DNA of 64,000 nucleotides from NCBI GenBank assembly GCA_048772705.1, contig JBLWGC010000047.1, positions 1 through 64,000 on the forward strand, given 5' to 3'. The notes under the pieces were generated by a model. That model saw only the letters and a program-made list of their open reading frames with translations, did not search any database and had not been told where the DNA came from. This DNA is from Leidyana gryllorum EB-2025a (lineage: Eukaryota > Apicomplexa). A program made the position numbers and the translations under genes. Below are positions 21,734-30,689 of the stretch, one piece after another (within the stretch, counting starts at the first letter, position 1; the number at the start of each line of letters is the position of its first letter).

Positions 21734-22080
21734 TTTTTGTTTCTTTGGTCTACTGAACATATCATCAGTTGGAGAAGATTGCAGCACTGTTGTTGTAATG
21801 ATCGAAAAGTTAAGCGTCACGCCACGCCATATTAGGAAAGAGAGGAAATAGTGAGTAGTCACACACCAGAGAGAGCCTCGGCGCTACCAAATCCCATTTA
21901 TTGAAAGAAAACGAGCACCCCATGGCCATTGGAGTAAGAAAATAGTAGTGATCCGCGAAGACGTCGGCGTCGAAAATACACACAGAAAGAGCAGTAAGGG
22001 CCATGTACAAGTCGTAGTAGAAGTACAACCTCTGCCGTTAGCAAAACGTACAAGCAGAGGCTTGAGACACACCCCGAATA
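21734..22080. other. Convergent 3' intergenic region
   Basis: 347 bp between the PP2C stop and the stop of the CCCH gene. Holds both 3' UTRs; no gene or repeat seen. Confidence 0.55.
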
Positions 22081-22665
22081 TCACTGGAGATCCCAGGTCG
22101 AAGGAGAAGATTGAGCGGAGTAGCTGTCCGCCGTCATTGTCATCATAGCGGGGTGGTTCGTAAGGTCCTTCAACATGGCCGCCAAAGTTGAGTCAGCGAG
22201 TAAACCAGACTCCGCAATTCGCTGGAAAGCGAGTAAAAGATCATCGAGGTCGGCACCTTGATCGTCAGGATCTGAAGGAGGAGGTTGTCCTATCGCAGGT
22301 GGAGTGGGCGGAGATAGTGCTGGTCGCAGAGAGGGGGCGGAGAGGAGAGCCTCATCGCACAGACGCAATTCAGACTCCGAATGAGCGAACTTGCAATGGG
22401 CACCAACTGAGCATACACCCCGTTGCTCAAATTCAGTACAAAGGCGCGTTCGACGCAGATCGGGACATGCCCGAAGTTCTTCTTCGGTGTGTGCGAAGAA
22501 ACAGGAGTCTCCACGTCCGCACTTGCCTTCATTCACCCACCGACACATTTTGGTCTTCAACATACGAGCACGTAACGCATTGGAGACCTTTCCACGGTTT
22601 TTGGAACGCCGGCCGCGCTTCACTACCTCGGAAGCACCGTCGGTTGTAGGGGACGACTCAGACAT
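22081..22665 (-). CDS. Tandem CCCH zinc-finger protein (TIS11-like)
   Basis: 194 residues from the ATG at 22665; a GTG upstream is not a eukaryotic start. Two CCCH fingers: CRWVNEGKCGRGDSCFFAH and CTEFEQRGVCSVGAHCKFAH, the second with the classic C-x8-C-x5-C-x3-H spacing. The linker contains ELRACPDLRRTRLC. TIS11/tristetraprolin-type fingers bind AU-rich mRNA and control decay or translation, so a cytoplasmic RNA-binding role is likely. A basic patch (KRGRRSKNRGK) precedes the fingers, and the C-terminal part is Pro/Ser-rich. Starts 107 bp from the LysRS start, divergently. Confidence 0.85.
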   Translation of the reverse strand: MSESSPTTDGASEVVKRGRRSKNRGKVSNALRARMLKTKMCRWVNEGKCGRGDSCFFAHTEEELRACPDLRRTRLCTEFEQRGVCSVGAHCKFAHSESELRLCDEALLSAPSLRPALSPPTPPAIGQPPPSDPDDQGADLDDLLLAFQRIAESGLLADSTLAAMLKDLTNHPAMMTMTADSYSAQSSPSTWDLQ

Positions 22666-22772
22666 ATCAACAAAACAAAAGCCAACCAAGAGCTGAATTG
22701 GATGGACCGCCACAGGACGTCAATCCAAGGCCACAAATAAACTGTAAATTGAGCAATTTTTTCCGAAACGGA

Positions 22773-24648
22773 ATGAGTGAAGAGCCACAACAACAACAGC
22801 TTACCGTCAGGTGATCTTTGTCTTCATCTCTGTCCCTACCTTACAATTACAATGACAGCCAACGGAGAGCCCTACGCCGAGCCGAAGAGGCCGCGCGCAA
22901 GAAGGCCGAGAAAGAGGCTGCCCGGGCCGCTAAACAAACTGAGACTTCTCCCAAGGCCGGAGGTCAACCCAAGCAGAAAGGAGCTGCTGAAGCCGAGGAG
23001 GAGCTCACTGACGCGGGCTATAGGGAACAAAGACTCAACGCGGTTGGTGCCTTGAAGGCTGCAGGACAGAACCCATATCCCCACAAATTCTACACCACTC
23101 ATTCGATCCCAGCCTTCATTGAGCAGTTCTCGCACCTCGAGAATGGTCAACGTGATGACACACAAAAGATCGCCTTGGCTGGCCGCGCCATGCGTTTGGC
23201 GGGCAGCGGCAACAAGCTTCGCTTCTACGACTTGGTGGCTGATGACGCTAAAGTTCAAGTGATGGCTGATGCTTCTCTTGACGCCAAGGGAGCTGACCAC
23301 TATCTGGAGACCCACAACCGCATCCGACGTGGTGACATTTTGGGTATCATTGGCTTCCCGGGTCGATCACAGCGAGGAGAGATCTCCATTTTCCCGATCG
23401 AGACTATCATCCTCACCCCCTGTCTCCAGATGTTGCCCAAGGCACAGCCAGGGTCTCAGAACGGTCTGAAGGACCAAGAGATCCGGTATCGCCAGAGATA
23501 TCTGGATCTCCTCTTCAACCCTCAAGTGAAGAAGACCTTCCAGCTGCGGTCAAAGATTTTGGGTTACATTCGACGATATCTGTCTGATCGCGACTTTGTT
23601 GAGGTCGAGACGCCTATGATGAACGCTATTCCTGGTGGAGCCACCGCGAGACCTTTCATCACCCATCACAACGAACTCGATATGGATCTCTACATGAGAA
23701 TTGCTCCAGAGCTCTATCTCAAGATGCTCGTTGTTGGTGGCATGGACAGAGTCTTCGAGATTGGCAAAAACTTCCGGAATGAAGGAATCGATCTCACACA
23801 CAACCCGGAATTCACTGCTTGCGAGTTCTACATGGCCTATGCCGACTACAACGATATGCAGCGAATGACTGAAGAAATGGTCAGTGGTTTGGTGAAAGAG
23901 GTGTGTGGCTCCTACAAGTTGCCCTATCATCCGGACGGACCTGAAGGCAGAAGTCTGGAGATCGACTTCACCCCGCCTTGGCCTCGGGTCAGCTATGTTG
24001 CTGAAATCGAGAAACAGGCTGGTGTTACATTGCCCAGACCTCTGGACGGCCCGGAGTGTATCGAGGCAATGAAGGCTCTCTGCAAGAGAGAGGGACTCGA
24101 CTGGCCCAAACCCGCCACAGCTGGAAAGTTGTTGGACAAACTCTGTGGACACTTTGTCGAGGACAAAATCGTCAATCCCACTTTCATCTCTGATCATCCG
24201 CAACTGCTCTCTCCTCTCGCTAAGTGGTAAGTCTGAGCGTCAAGTGAGCCGCTGCTTTACGCTTCATTCCATCAGGCACCGCGACGACAAGGATCTCGCC
24301 GAGCGCTGTGAGCTCTTCGTGATGGGCAAAGAGTTGGCCAACTTTTATACCGAGTTGAATGACCCAGTGGTACAACGGGAGTGCTTCGAGAACCAAGCGA
24401 AGGATAAAGCGGCTGGAGATGACGAGGCCCAATTCTTCGATGAAGGCTTCTGTACCGCTCTCGAGTACGGTTTGCCTCCCACTGGTGGCTGGGGACTCGG
24501 CATAGATAGGCTTGTAATGTTCCTGAGCAACAATATCAATATCAAGGAAGTCATCCTTTTCCCCGCTATGCGCCCTCTCCCCGCAGCCAAACCCGCTGCC
24601 GCGAGCAACGCTATGGCCGAAGAGGAAACAGCTCCCGAAGCCTCTTAA
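22773..24648 (+). CDS. KARS: Lysyl-tRNA synthetase, class II, cytosolic type
   Basis: Three exons, 22773-22810, 22859-24226 and 24276-24648, give 592 residues. The start is in a 38-nt first exon ([12 protein letters not shown]); the long second-exon frame has no ATG of its own at its 5' end. Attaches lysine to tRNA-Lys. A lysine/alanine-rich N-terminal helix ([14 protein letters not shown]) is typical of eukaryotic LysRS tRNA binding. The OB-fold anticodon domain follows ([19 protein letters not shown]). Class II motif 1 is around FVEVETPMM, motif 2 is [20 protein letters not shown], and motif 3 is [10 protein letters not shown]. Length matches eukaryotic LysRS (~600 residues). No mitochondrial or apicoplast presequence is visible. 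Confidence 0.97.
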
Positions 24649-24720
24649 AGGGGATCAGCCTTCTTGCCGAAGTACAAAGGCTGCTCTCCCAATGTGTTTT
24701 GTGGCTCGTCGGTTGGATTG

Positions 24721-25725
24721 TCAAGGACCATTGAACAATCGGCCGAGATATTTGGCTGTCACTTCTCGTTGTTCCTCCTCAGCCAGTCGGGGAGTGAGAG
24801 TCACTGGCTCAATCACTTCGTCACTGTCCATTACGGAATCGTATATACTGATATTCTCGTCGCCATCTTCTCCAGTGTGGCCCATCTCGTGGGCTCGGGC
24901 CTTGAGAGCCAGGAGATGTGAGTACCCCTCGCTGTTCATAACGTACTCTGCCTTGAGTAGTCTGGCACACAACATGAAAGCGATGAAGTGAATGATTGTA
25001 CTGAAGATCAGCATTGCGTAGCCGGTACTCAGTGATGTGACTGTTTCCCTCCGTTGAGTCCAAAAGACGGCTGACACACCCAGATCAATGTCGTTCAAGT
25101 TCCCGCCCACCAACGGGAACAATATTGCCGACATTAGTGTGAGGAACATTGAAAATCCAATGCATCCCACAACTGCTCTCCGTACAGTATCCACTCCTAA
25201 GATCGTACCGAACAAAAAGGACAGCACCAGCGACATCACATCCAGCACTAGCCCTATTAGCAACAACACTATGGTGGTCACCACCGCCCCGTTGTAAGTA
25301 GCAAATTTCGAGCACGCTGTATGTAAATTGAAGGTCTGAAGGAGAACCGCCGAACAAAACTTGTGAGCAGCTCCGCTTGGTGTGACGTTGTGCAACTGTG
25401 ATATAACCGTGCGACATAGACGATTCATAAACCACTTCTGCTGAGACTCAGGGTCGGACTTGAGAATGGGCCACAATCCCGCAATCTCGCAGTTCGAATA
25501 GGCCCCAATCCGCCATAATGAGGCATCAATGAAAACGGACGGACCAAAGGGCAACCGAATCATCGCATGGTGCCAGTTCGGAGCAGCGATTGTCAAAAGA
25601 GCACACAGGATTGCCACCACTAACACGATGATCGTAATGGTAGCAGCTTTCCGTCGCTTCCGACTAAAGTATTCGCTTATGGATATCACTGTTCGCCCGG
25701 CTCGACGCCGGGTGGTAGGTGCCAT
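24721..25725 (-). CDS. Four-span membrane protein, unknown family
   Basis: 334 residues from the ATG at 25725 (upstream GTG ignored). Four hydrophobic segments: about residues 32-52 (TIIVLVVAILCALLTIAAP), then IVLLLIGLVLDVMSLVLSFL, CIGFSMFLTLMSAILFPLV and YAMLIFSTIIHFIAFMLCA. A large Cys-containing loop lies between spans 1 and 2, as in claudin/PMP22-like or tetraspan proteins, but the claudin signature is not present. The basic N-terminus (TTRRRAGR, RKRRK) and acidic C-terminus (GEDGDENI) probably face the cytoplasm. Its stop is 72 bp from the convergent LysRS stop. Function unknown. Confidence 0.75.
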   Translation of the reverse strand: MAPTTRRRAGRTVISISEYFSRKRRKAATITIIVLVVAILCALLTIAAPNWHHAMIRLPFGPSVFIDASLWRIGAYSNCEIAGLWPILKSDPESQQKWFMNRLCRTVISQLHNVTPSGAAHKFCSAVLLQTFNLHTACSKFATYNGAVVTTIVLLLIGLVLDVMSLVLSFLFGTILGVDTVRRAVVGCIGFSMFLTLMSAILFPLVGGNLNDIDLGVSAVFWTQRRETVTSLSTGYAMLIFSTIIHFIAFMLCARLLKAEYVMNSEGYSHLLALKARAHEMGHTGEDGDENISIYDSVMDSDEVIEPVTLTPRLAEEEQREVTAKYLGRLFNGP

Positions 25726-25799
25726 CTTCTGTCTGTCCTCAGCACCCACCTTGACATGTCAAGGTGCGCCTTTCCAAACCAAAAAATACTTCGCCTAAG
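25726..25799. promoter_or_regulatory. Divergent promoter region, 74 bp
   Basis: Separates the start codons of the tetraspan protein (minus) and the DUSP-like gene (plus). No core-promoter motif recognised. Confidence 0.5.
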
Positions 25800-26633
25800 A
25801 TGACGGCACTTCTACCTACTACGTATCAAGGTAATGAGGGGCTATTGGACGACGAATTGGCCTGCTTGATACAAATATGTGCTGATGGCAAGAAAGCTTC
25901 CTCCGCAACATTATTGCCTCCTTACGGCCAATTGGCCGACCATCTGTATTGCGGGTCCATTGGCTATTTCCGCAGTCCCATGGTGAAGATGGAGAATTTG
26001 GTCAAGAAGAACAACCTGGGACTTGTAATCAATTGCGCTGGTGCTGGCATGTTCACAAGCGACATGATGTCTTTCGAGGGCAACCCCTCTTTGATACCGC
26101 CCAAGGTTGTCACTATCCCCTCCCCCAACGCAGGGCGCCTCATTGAATCCAACTTTCCTTTTGTATTCGAGCACATCGAGGCAAGCAGACTCGCCGGCAA
26201 ACGAGTAGCACTCGTGTGTGTAAGTGGAGTTAACAAGGCAGGAGCCCTGGCCGCTGCATATTTGATGTGGTGGCGACGATCGAGGATTTTGTCCACGCTG
26301 TCGTTGATGTCGGATCGATTGGGACCTGTTTTGCGGCTTCCGAAGTTGCGTCAGGAAGTCATTCAGTTCGCCTTGGCCCACCGGCTGATTGAGCCAATGG
26401 GAGACGACAGACAGGTGTATTATCCCATGCCCGGAACAACGCCGTGTGGTGATGTGTGGGAGGATCCACATCCTGTGTTGTTTCAAGACGACGCAGACTA
26501 CGAGAGGACGAAGCCAGCTTTGAGTCCACAACAACGAGCTGAAGATCAATATCGTATGCGAACGTTGGTGGGAGGTAGTTCACTCAGGCCAGAGCCCAGC
26601 GATTGTGCTAGCGATGGTGAAAGTTTGTTGTGA
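25800..26633 (+). CDS. Dual-specificity-phosphatase-like protein, probably catalytically dead
   Basis: 277 residues from the ATG at 25800. The fold pattern fits a DUSP: an early HLYCGSIGYFRS segment, LGLVINCAGAG, then VCVSGVNKAGALAAAYLMW where the P-loop belongs. Active DUSPs have HC-x5-R there. Here Val replaces the His, and Lys occupies the position of the essential phosphate-binding Arg (C-V-S-G-V-N-K). The Cys (near residue 139) remains. This resembles STYX-type pseudophosphatases, which bind phosphoproteins without hydrolysis. A regulatory role is inference. The C-terminus (about residues 230-277) is polar and probably disordered. Confidence 0.7.
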   Translation: MTALLPTTYQGNEGLLDDELACLIQICADGKKASSATLLPPYGQLADHLYCGSIGYFRSPMVKMENLVKKNNLGLVINCAGAGMFTSDMMSFEGNPSLIPPKVVTIPSPNAGRLIESNFPFVFEHIEASRLAGKRVALVCVSGVNKAGALAAAYLMWWRRSRILSTLSLMSDRLGPVLRLPKLRQEVIQFALAHRLIEPMGDDRQVYYPMPGTTPCGDVWEDPHPVLFQDDADYERTKPALSPQQRAEDQYRMRTLVGGSSLRPEPSDCASDGESLL

Positions 26634-26800
26634 ATGGTGCTGAGCTTGGAAGGTGAACAACAACTAAACATTAACCAGCAAGGACACGGATGAAGGACTG
26701 ACTGAGTGTTTGGTTGGTATATTGGATATATATATACCAAGCAAGTAGTTTCATTCTTGTTTCGATGGGTGAGTTGCGCCGCCTCCTTTAGTTGGATAAA

Positions 26801-27790
26801 TCAGCGGTATTTGTGAGAGCGGTGTTGGGAAGAATAGCGGGTGTGATCATGTGTGACTTGTAGGGCGCCACTCCGCCAAGCATCCTCTATAACAGCTTGG
26901 AGATTTTGGGTGGACAAGTTGGCCTGGAAGTTCGCCTGCTTGGCATACTCAGCCAGCTTTTCGACCTCACAAAGCGAGGGGGCGGATTGCGCGGCGAGCT
27001 GGGCAATTTGAGCCGAGAGGTGCTCGGCTTGGCTCAGTAGTTGAGAGTCCATAAGCTCAGCAGGGACCGGAACTTCAACGAATCTAGGAGCATAGATAGG
27101 TATTTGGACTTTCTGGTATTTGGGTTTGAGTTGGGGCATAAGGAACTCGAAGGTTGTAGTTGCCTCCACGGGCACGGGAATGGCACGATCGATATCTTCA
27201 GGGACTTCGACAGTGACATAGCGAGGAACAGGTTTGTCGACATATTGAGGAACGGGGACGTGTTTAATAACAACCTCCTCACGAATCTCGGGGACTTCCA
27301 CGATCTTCTCCATGACGACTTCCTGATACTCAATTTCAGGAACCTCCACAATCTTCTCTTTCTTGACTATGCGGGGGACCTCAATGACTTTCTCGATGAC
27401 TTCCCGACGAGGCACTTCGATGATTTTGTCTTGGTAGATGATCTCTGGCACTTCGATGACCTTCTCGACATACTCGATTTGCGGCACTTCCACTATCTTT
27501 TCCTTTATCACCGGCTTGGCAATCTCGATGATCCGTTCCCGTACCTTCTGCACCTCCTCAATGTAGTCCTCACGCATCACTTTTTCCGGCACCACCATCA
27601 CTCGCTCCCGAATCTCCTCTCTGACCACCTTCTTCGGGACTTTGATCTCATGCTCAACGATGCGCTCTGAGATCACTGACCCGCCAGTGACCATCCGCTG
27701 TTCATTCGTCATTGCTCGCATGGGCGGAGGCGTTGTGGATTGCTGGAAGGGCTTGGAAGAGTGCCGTGAACCGTCCACTAACGCCGACAT
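26801..27790 (-). CDS. Alveolin (inner membrane complex / IMC1-family protein)
   Basis: 329 residues from the ATG at 27790. The core, about residues 45-230, is built of short Lys/Glu/Val/Ile/Pro repeats such as EKIVEVP, EKVIEVP and KVPKKVV, the defining alveolin signature. Alveolins form the filamentous network under the alveolar sacs of dinoflagellates, apicomplexans and ciliates. They support cell shape and, in parasites, motility and division. A Gln/Ala-rich helical tail (about residues 240-320) follows, and the end is basic and His-rich. This gene is the strongest single indicator that the host organism is an alveolate. Confidence 0.95.
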   Translation of the reverse strand: MSALVDGSRHSSKPFQQSTTPPPMRAMTNEQRMVTGGSVISERIVEHEIKVPKKVVREEIRERVMVVPEKVMREDYIEEVQKVRERIIEIAKPVIKEKIVEVPQIEYVEKVIEVPEIIYQDKIIEVPRREVIEKVIEVPRIVKKEKIVEVPEIEYQEVVMEKIVEVPEIREEVVIKHVPVPQYVDKPVPRYVTVEVPEDIDRAIPVPVEATTTFEFLMPQLKPKYQKVQIPIYAPRFVEVPVPAELMDSQLLSQAEHLSAQIAQLAAQSAPSLCEVEKLAEYAKQANFQANLSTQNLQAVIEDAWRSGALQVTHDHTRYSSQHRSHKYR

Positions 27791-27911
27791 AGTAGAATCA
27801 ATCAAAATATTTCCACCGTACCTCGCCTGCGGACTCACTGTTAAACTACGTGTTTCTTGTTTGTGTGCGGGCGTTTAAGGGAGCTCTATACCTTGAGCAT
27901 GACCAGCAGCC

Positions 27912-30332
27912 ATGGGCGATCTTAAGGAGCCCGACCGTCCTCTCACTCCTCGGGTGACCACCAGAGGACCTTTCATCGGCTTTACCCTCAAGACCTCCAC
28001 ATGGGTGTCCAATTCCCATGGCCTATATGACTACGAATCTCACCACGTCTCTGCCAAGACATATCGTTGCCATGGCCGCAGTAAGACCCACGCACACGCA
28101 CGCACGCTCCCCAAATGACTATAATATGAGTCTATCAATGATACATACTTTCTAATATGAGATCTCTCTCCGTTCGTCCAGATAACAGTTATCGAGTCTT
28201 ACGGAAGGGCGTAGATGTCACGTTGGTTCCGGAGGCTGTTGGCTGTGGCATTGTGGAATCGGATCCCGCAGTGCAAACAATTGCTCGCCTGATTGCTCTA
28301 GAAGAGGGCGGGTACGCACTTCAGCCCATTCAGGTTGACGAGGACATGCATCTTCGACGAGCGCACTGTAAAGCGACGGGCCGTTTTGCGCCTCACCCAC
28401 TTACAGAACAAGAGTCCGCTCGACTGGCCGAAGACCTGAGGTTTTGGATAGTCGTTCGGTCTGTCAAGGAGGGGTCTTTGCCACTTCAGGAAGGTGATGT
28501 GGTCAAATTGGGCCGCCTAGCCTTCCGCGTCCGCCAGATAGTATTGAACAACGAGGATGAACGAACTGTGAGTCTGATGGCGAAAACAGTCGAAATAGAC
28601 GCGTATATCAATCAGGTCATGAGTCACCTCTGTTCAGCAGCTGCTGAGGACGACGATGTGGCCACTTGCGAAACTCGACGATCTGAGCGGTGTGCTCCTT
28701 TGGCTCTGCCGAATAATGGGTCTGATCAAAACCTCAGTCAAAGCCTTCCTAATTCGCGAAATAGGGTTTCCAGTGCTGGCAGTGGCTTCGACTCGCACGC
28801 TGAGCCCGTGACGGACTGGCCACCTGAGCGAGAAGGCTCATCCGATTCATCATCAGTCAACGGCACTGCAGATCACAATTCTCAGTGCACACATCCGTCC
28901 AGTTCACAGGTTGAGGGCACCCGTAGAGACAATGTGGGGCCACAGGCGTCTGAATGCGGCGTTCCCCTCTGTCGGGTGTGTCTCTGTGAAGAAGAGGCTT
29001 CAAGCGACCCACTGGTCTCTCCCTGTAAATGCGCGGGCTCAATGAGGTGGATACATCTTCAGTGCTTGCGTCGCTGGATGGAAGGGCGTCTCAATATCAA
29101 AAGCGTAAGCGGAGAGGCCGCAACTCTGACTGTTTTACCGCCGTTTCACAGGATGAATCGGGCAACACGTGCTTCTTCTGGCGCCCACTTGAGTGCGAAC
29201 TATGCCAAGAACCCTACCCCACATATATTGACTTGAGCTCGTCGGCTGGGAAAGAGAAGGCTGTCAAAGAAGATCCCGTTTCCAGAGCCTTACGAGCCAA
29301 CACCGCCAACTCTGATTCAAATCTGGTTGAGTTGTTTGAGATTCCCAAACCCGCTATACCATTTCTGATCCTGGGTGAGTCGATCGACTTTGTGGTGTTC
29401 GACGCGACACGATATTTCTTCACGACAGAATCAAGGCATCAGCCCAGCGGACTCTTAGGTTTTCACTTCGTATCTTTTGAGAAGAAAGGGAATGTGCAAT
29501 TGGTGAGCTGCTGTTGTTGTTACGGATGGATCTACCCTTGACTTTGTTCAGGGTCGCGGCCATGAAGCTGATATCCGGGTGCCGGACATCTCTGTTAGTC
29601 GTCTGCACGCCTCTTTGCAGTATCAGGCCGACCCTGAAAGCCTGTCGTCGATACTCAGGAGCTGCGAGATGCCAACTGAGCCTTTTGTCGGAGAAGAGAA
29701 GGTGCTGACCCCCTTGGGTGCCGTGGCGTCCTTATCTGATGTCCACCGCCCATATGTTTATATAGAGGATCTTAAGAGCAAATTTGGAACTTTGGTGGCT
29801 GTCCGCCAACCCGTATTATTATTTCCGCGAATGATGATATCAATCCAGGTGAGTAAGGAAAATATAATTCGTTTAGTCGCTCGCTCGCTGGCGTGGAGTC
29901 GAATCGAGTGGAGTAGAGACGGCCGGCGGTCTCTCTCTCTTTCCTCTCTCTCGTTGTGTCTGTGTCGCTGGAGACATTGTTGGTAATGTCGGCACACACT
30001 GTTCTCTGTTTCAGGTGGGACGCACTGTCCTGACGTTGTATGTTCGGAAGCCGACTTGGTCCCGATTACTGCCTTCATGCTTGCATATCTATTATCGCGG
30101 GTTAATGCCGCGCCGGCTCCGTAGACGCCGACAGAGTGCATCGGATGCAGCTCGACTGGAACCCGATACGCATGATGTACGACTCGTTGAGACTTTCGTT
30201 CCGCTTGGAATTCTGAATGGTGACACAACTCCTACTAATGGGGAGCTGACGATGCGTAATGAACGCATTGAGGCAGAAGAGCAACACCAACCGGAAGCAG
30301 CGTTGGCTCAAACCCATGCTGCCCAGCGGTAG
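27912..30332 (+). CDS. RING-CH (MARCH-type) E3 ligase-like protein with FHA domain
   Basis: Five exons: 27912-28080, 28182-29104, 29152-29502, 29552-29848, 30015-30332. They give 685 residues. A C4HC3 RING-variant finger spans exons 2-3: CRVCLCEEEASSDPLVSPCKC, then HLQCLRRW, then CELC. RING-CH fingers transfer ubiquitin and are usually membrane-tethered, but no transmembrane segment is seen here. After it comes an FHA domain: GRGHEADIRVPDISVSRLHA, then FGTLVAV. FHA domains bind phosphothreonine, so the protein may ubiquitinate phosphorylated partners (inference). The N-terminal ~250 residues are unassigned and a Ser-rich linker precedes the RING. Start is 121 bp from the divergent alveolin gene. 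Confidence 0.87.
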
Positions 30333-30689
30333 TCAATTTGCCTAGCAAGATAGACACGGTTAACATTGGCAATGTCTTCGTAAGCCTGATCGGATTTGAG
30401 AGAGTGGGTGAGTATGCGCATGCGATCGAATGATGATGCGGAAGAGTCGGGTGGCTGGCTGGCTATGTCTGTCTGTCTGTCTGTGCGACCCGCGGCTAAG
30501 CTTGTGCTGACCACTCTAGCAGCGGGCAGCTCCTTGATCTGCTTCTCCTCCACGTGCAAACTTGCTGACTCCCGCCGTACACCCCTAGTTGTTGTATTTG
30601 TATGTATACGCAGTGGCAACCACACAGTCAATCAGCCCCATTTTTGTTGCAAAACACCCTAACCCACTCCGTGGATTGTGCGCGATTTC
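30333..30689. other. Convergent 3' intergenic region
   Basis: 357 bp between two convergent stops. Contains a (TCTG)n-type microsatellite near 30466-30484 and otherwise nothing gene-like. Confidence 0.55.
30466..30484. repeat. Tetranucleotide microsatellite (TGTC)n
   Basis: TGTCTGTCTGTCTGTCTGT, nearly five perfect units, in the 3' intergenic region. Confidence 0.85.

Noticed and set aside
22818-22858. LysRS starting in the long frame at 22818
   Set aside because: The codon there is TTG. A short first exon (22773-22810) with an in-frame splice supplies a proper ATG.
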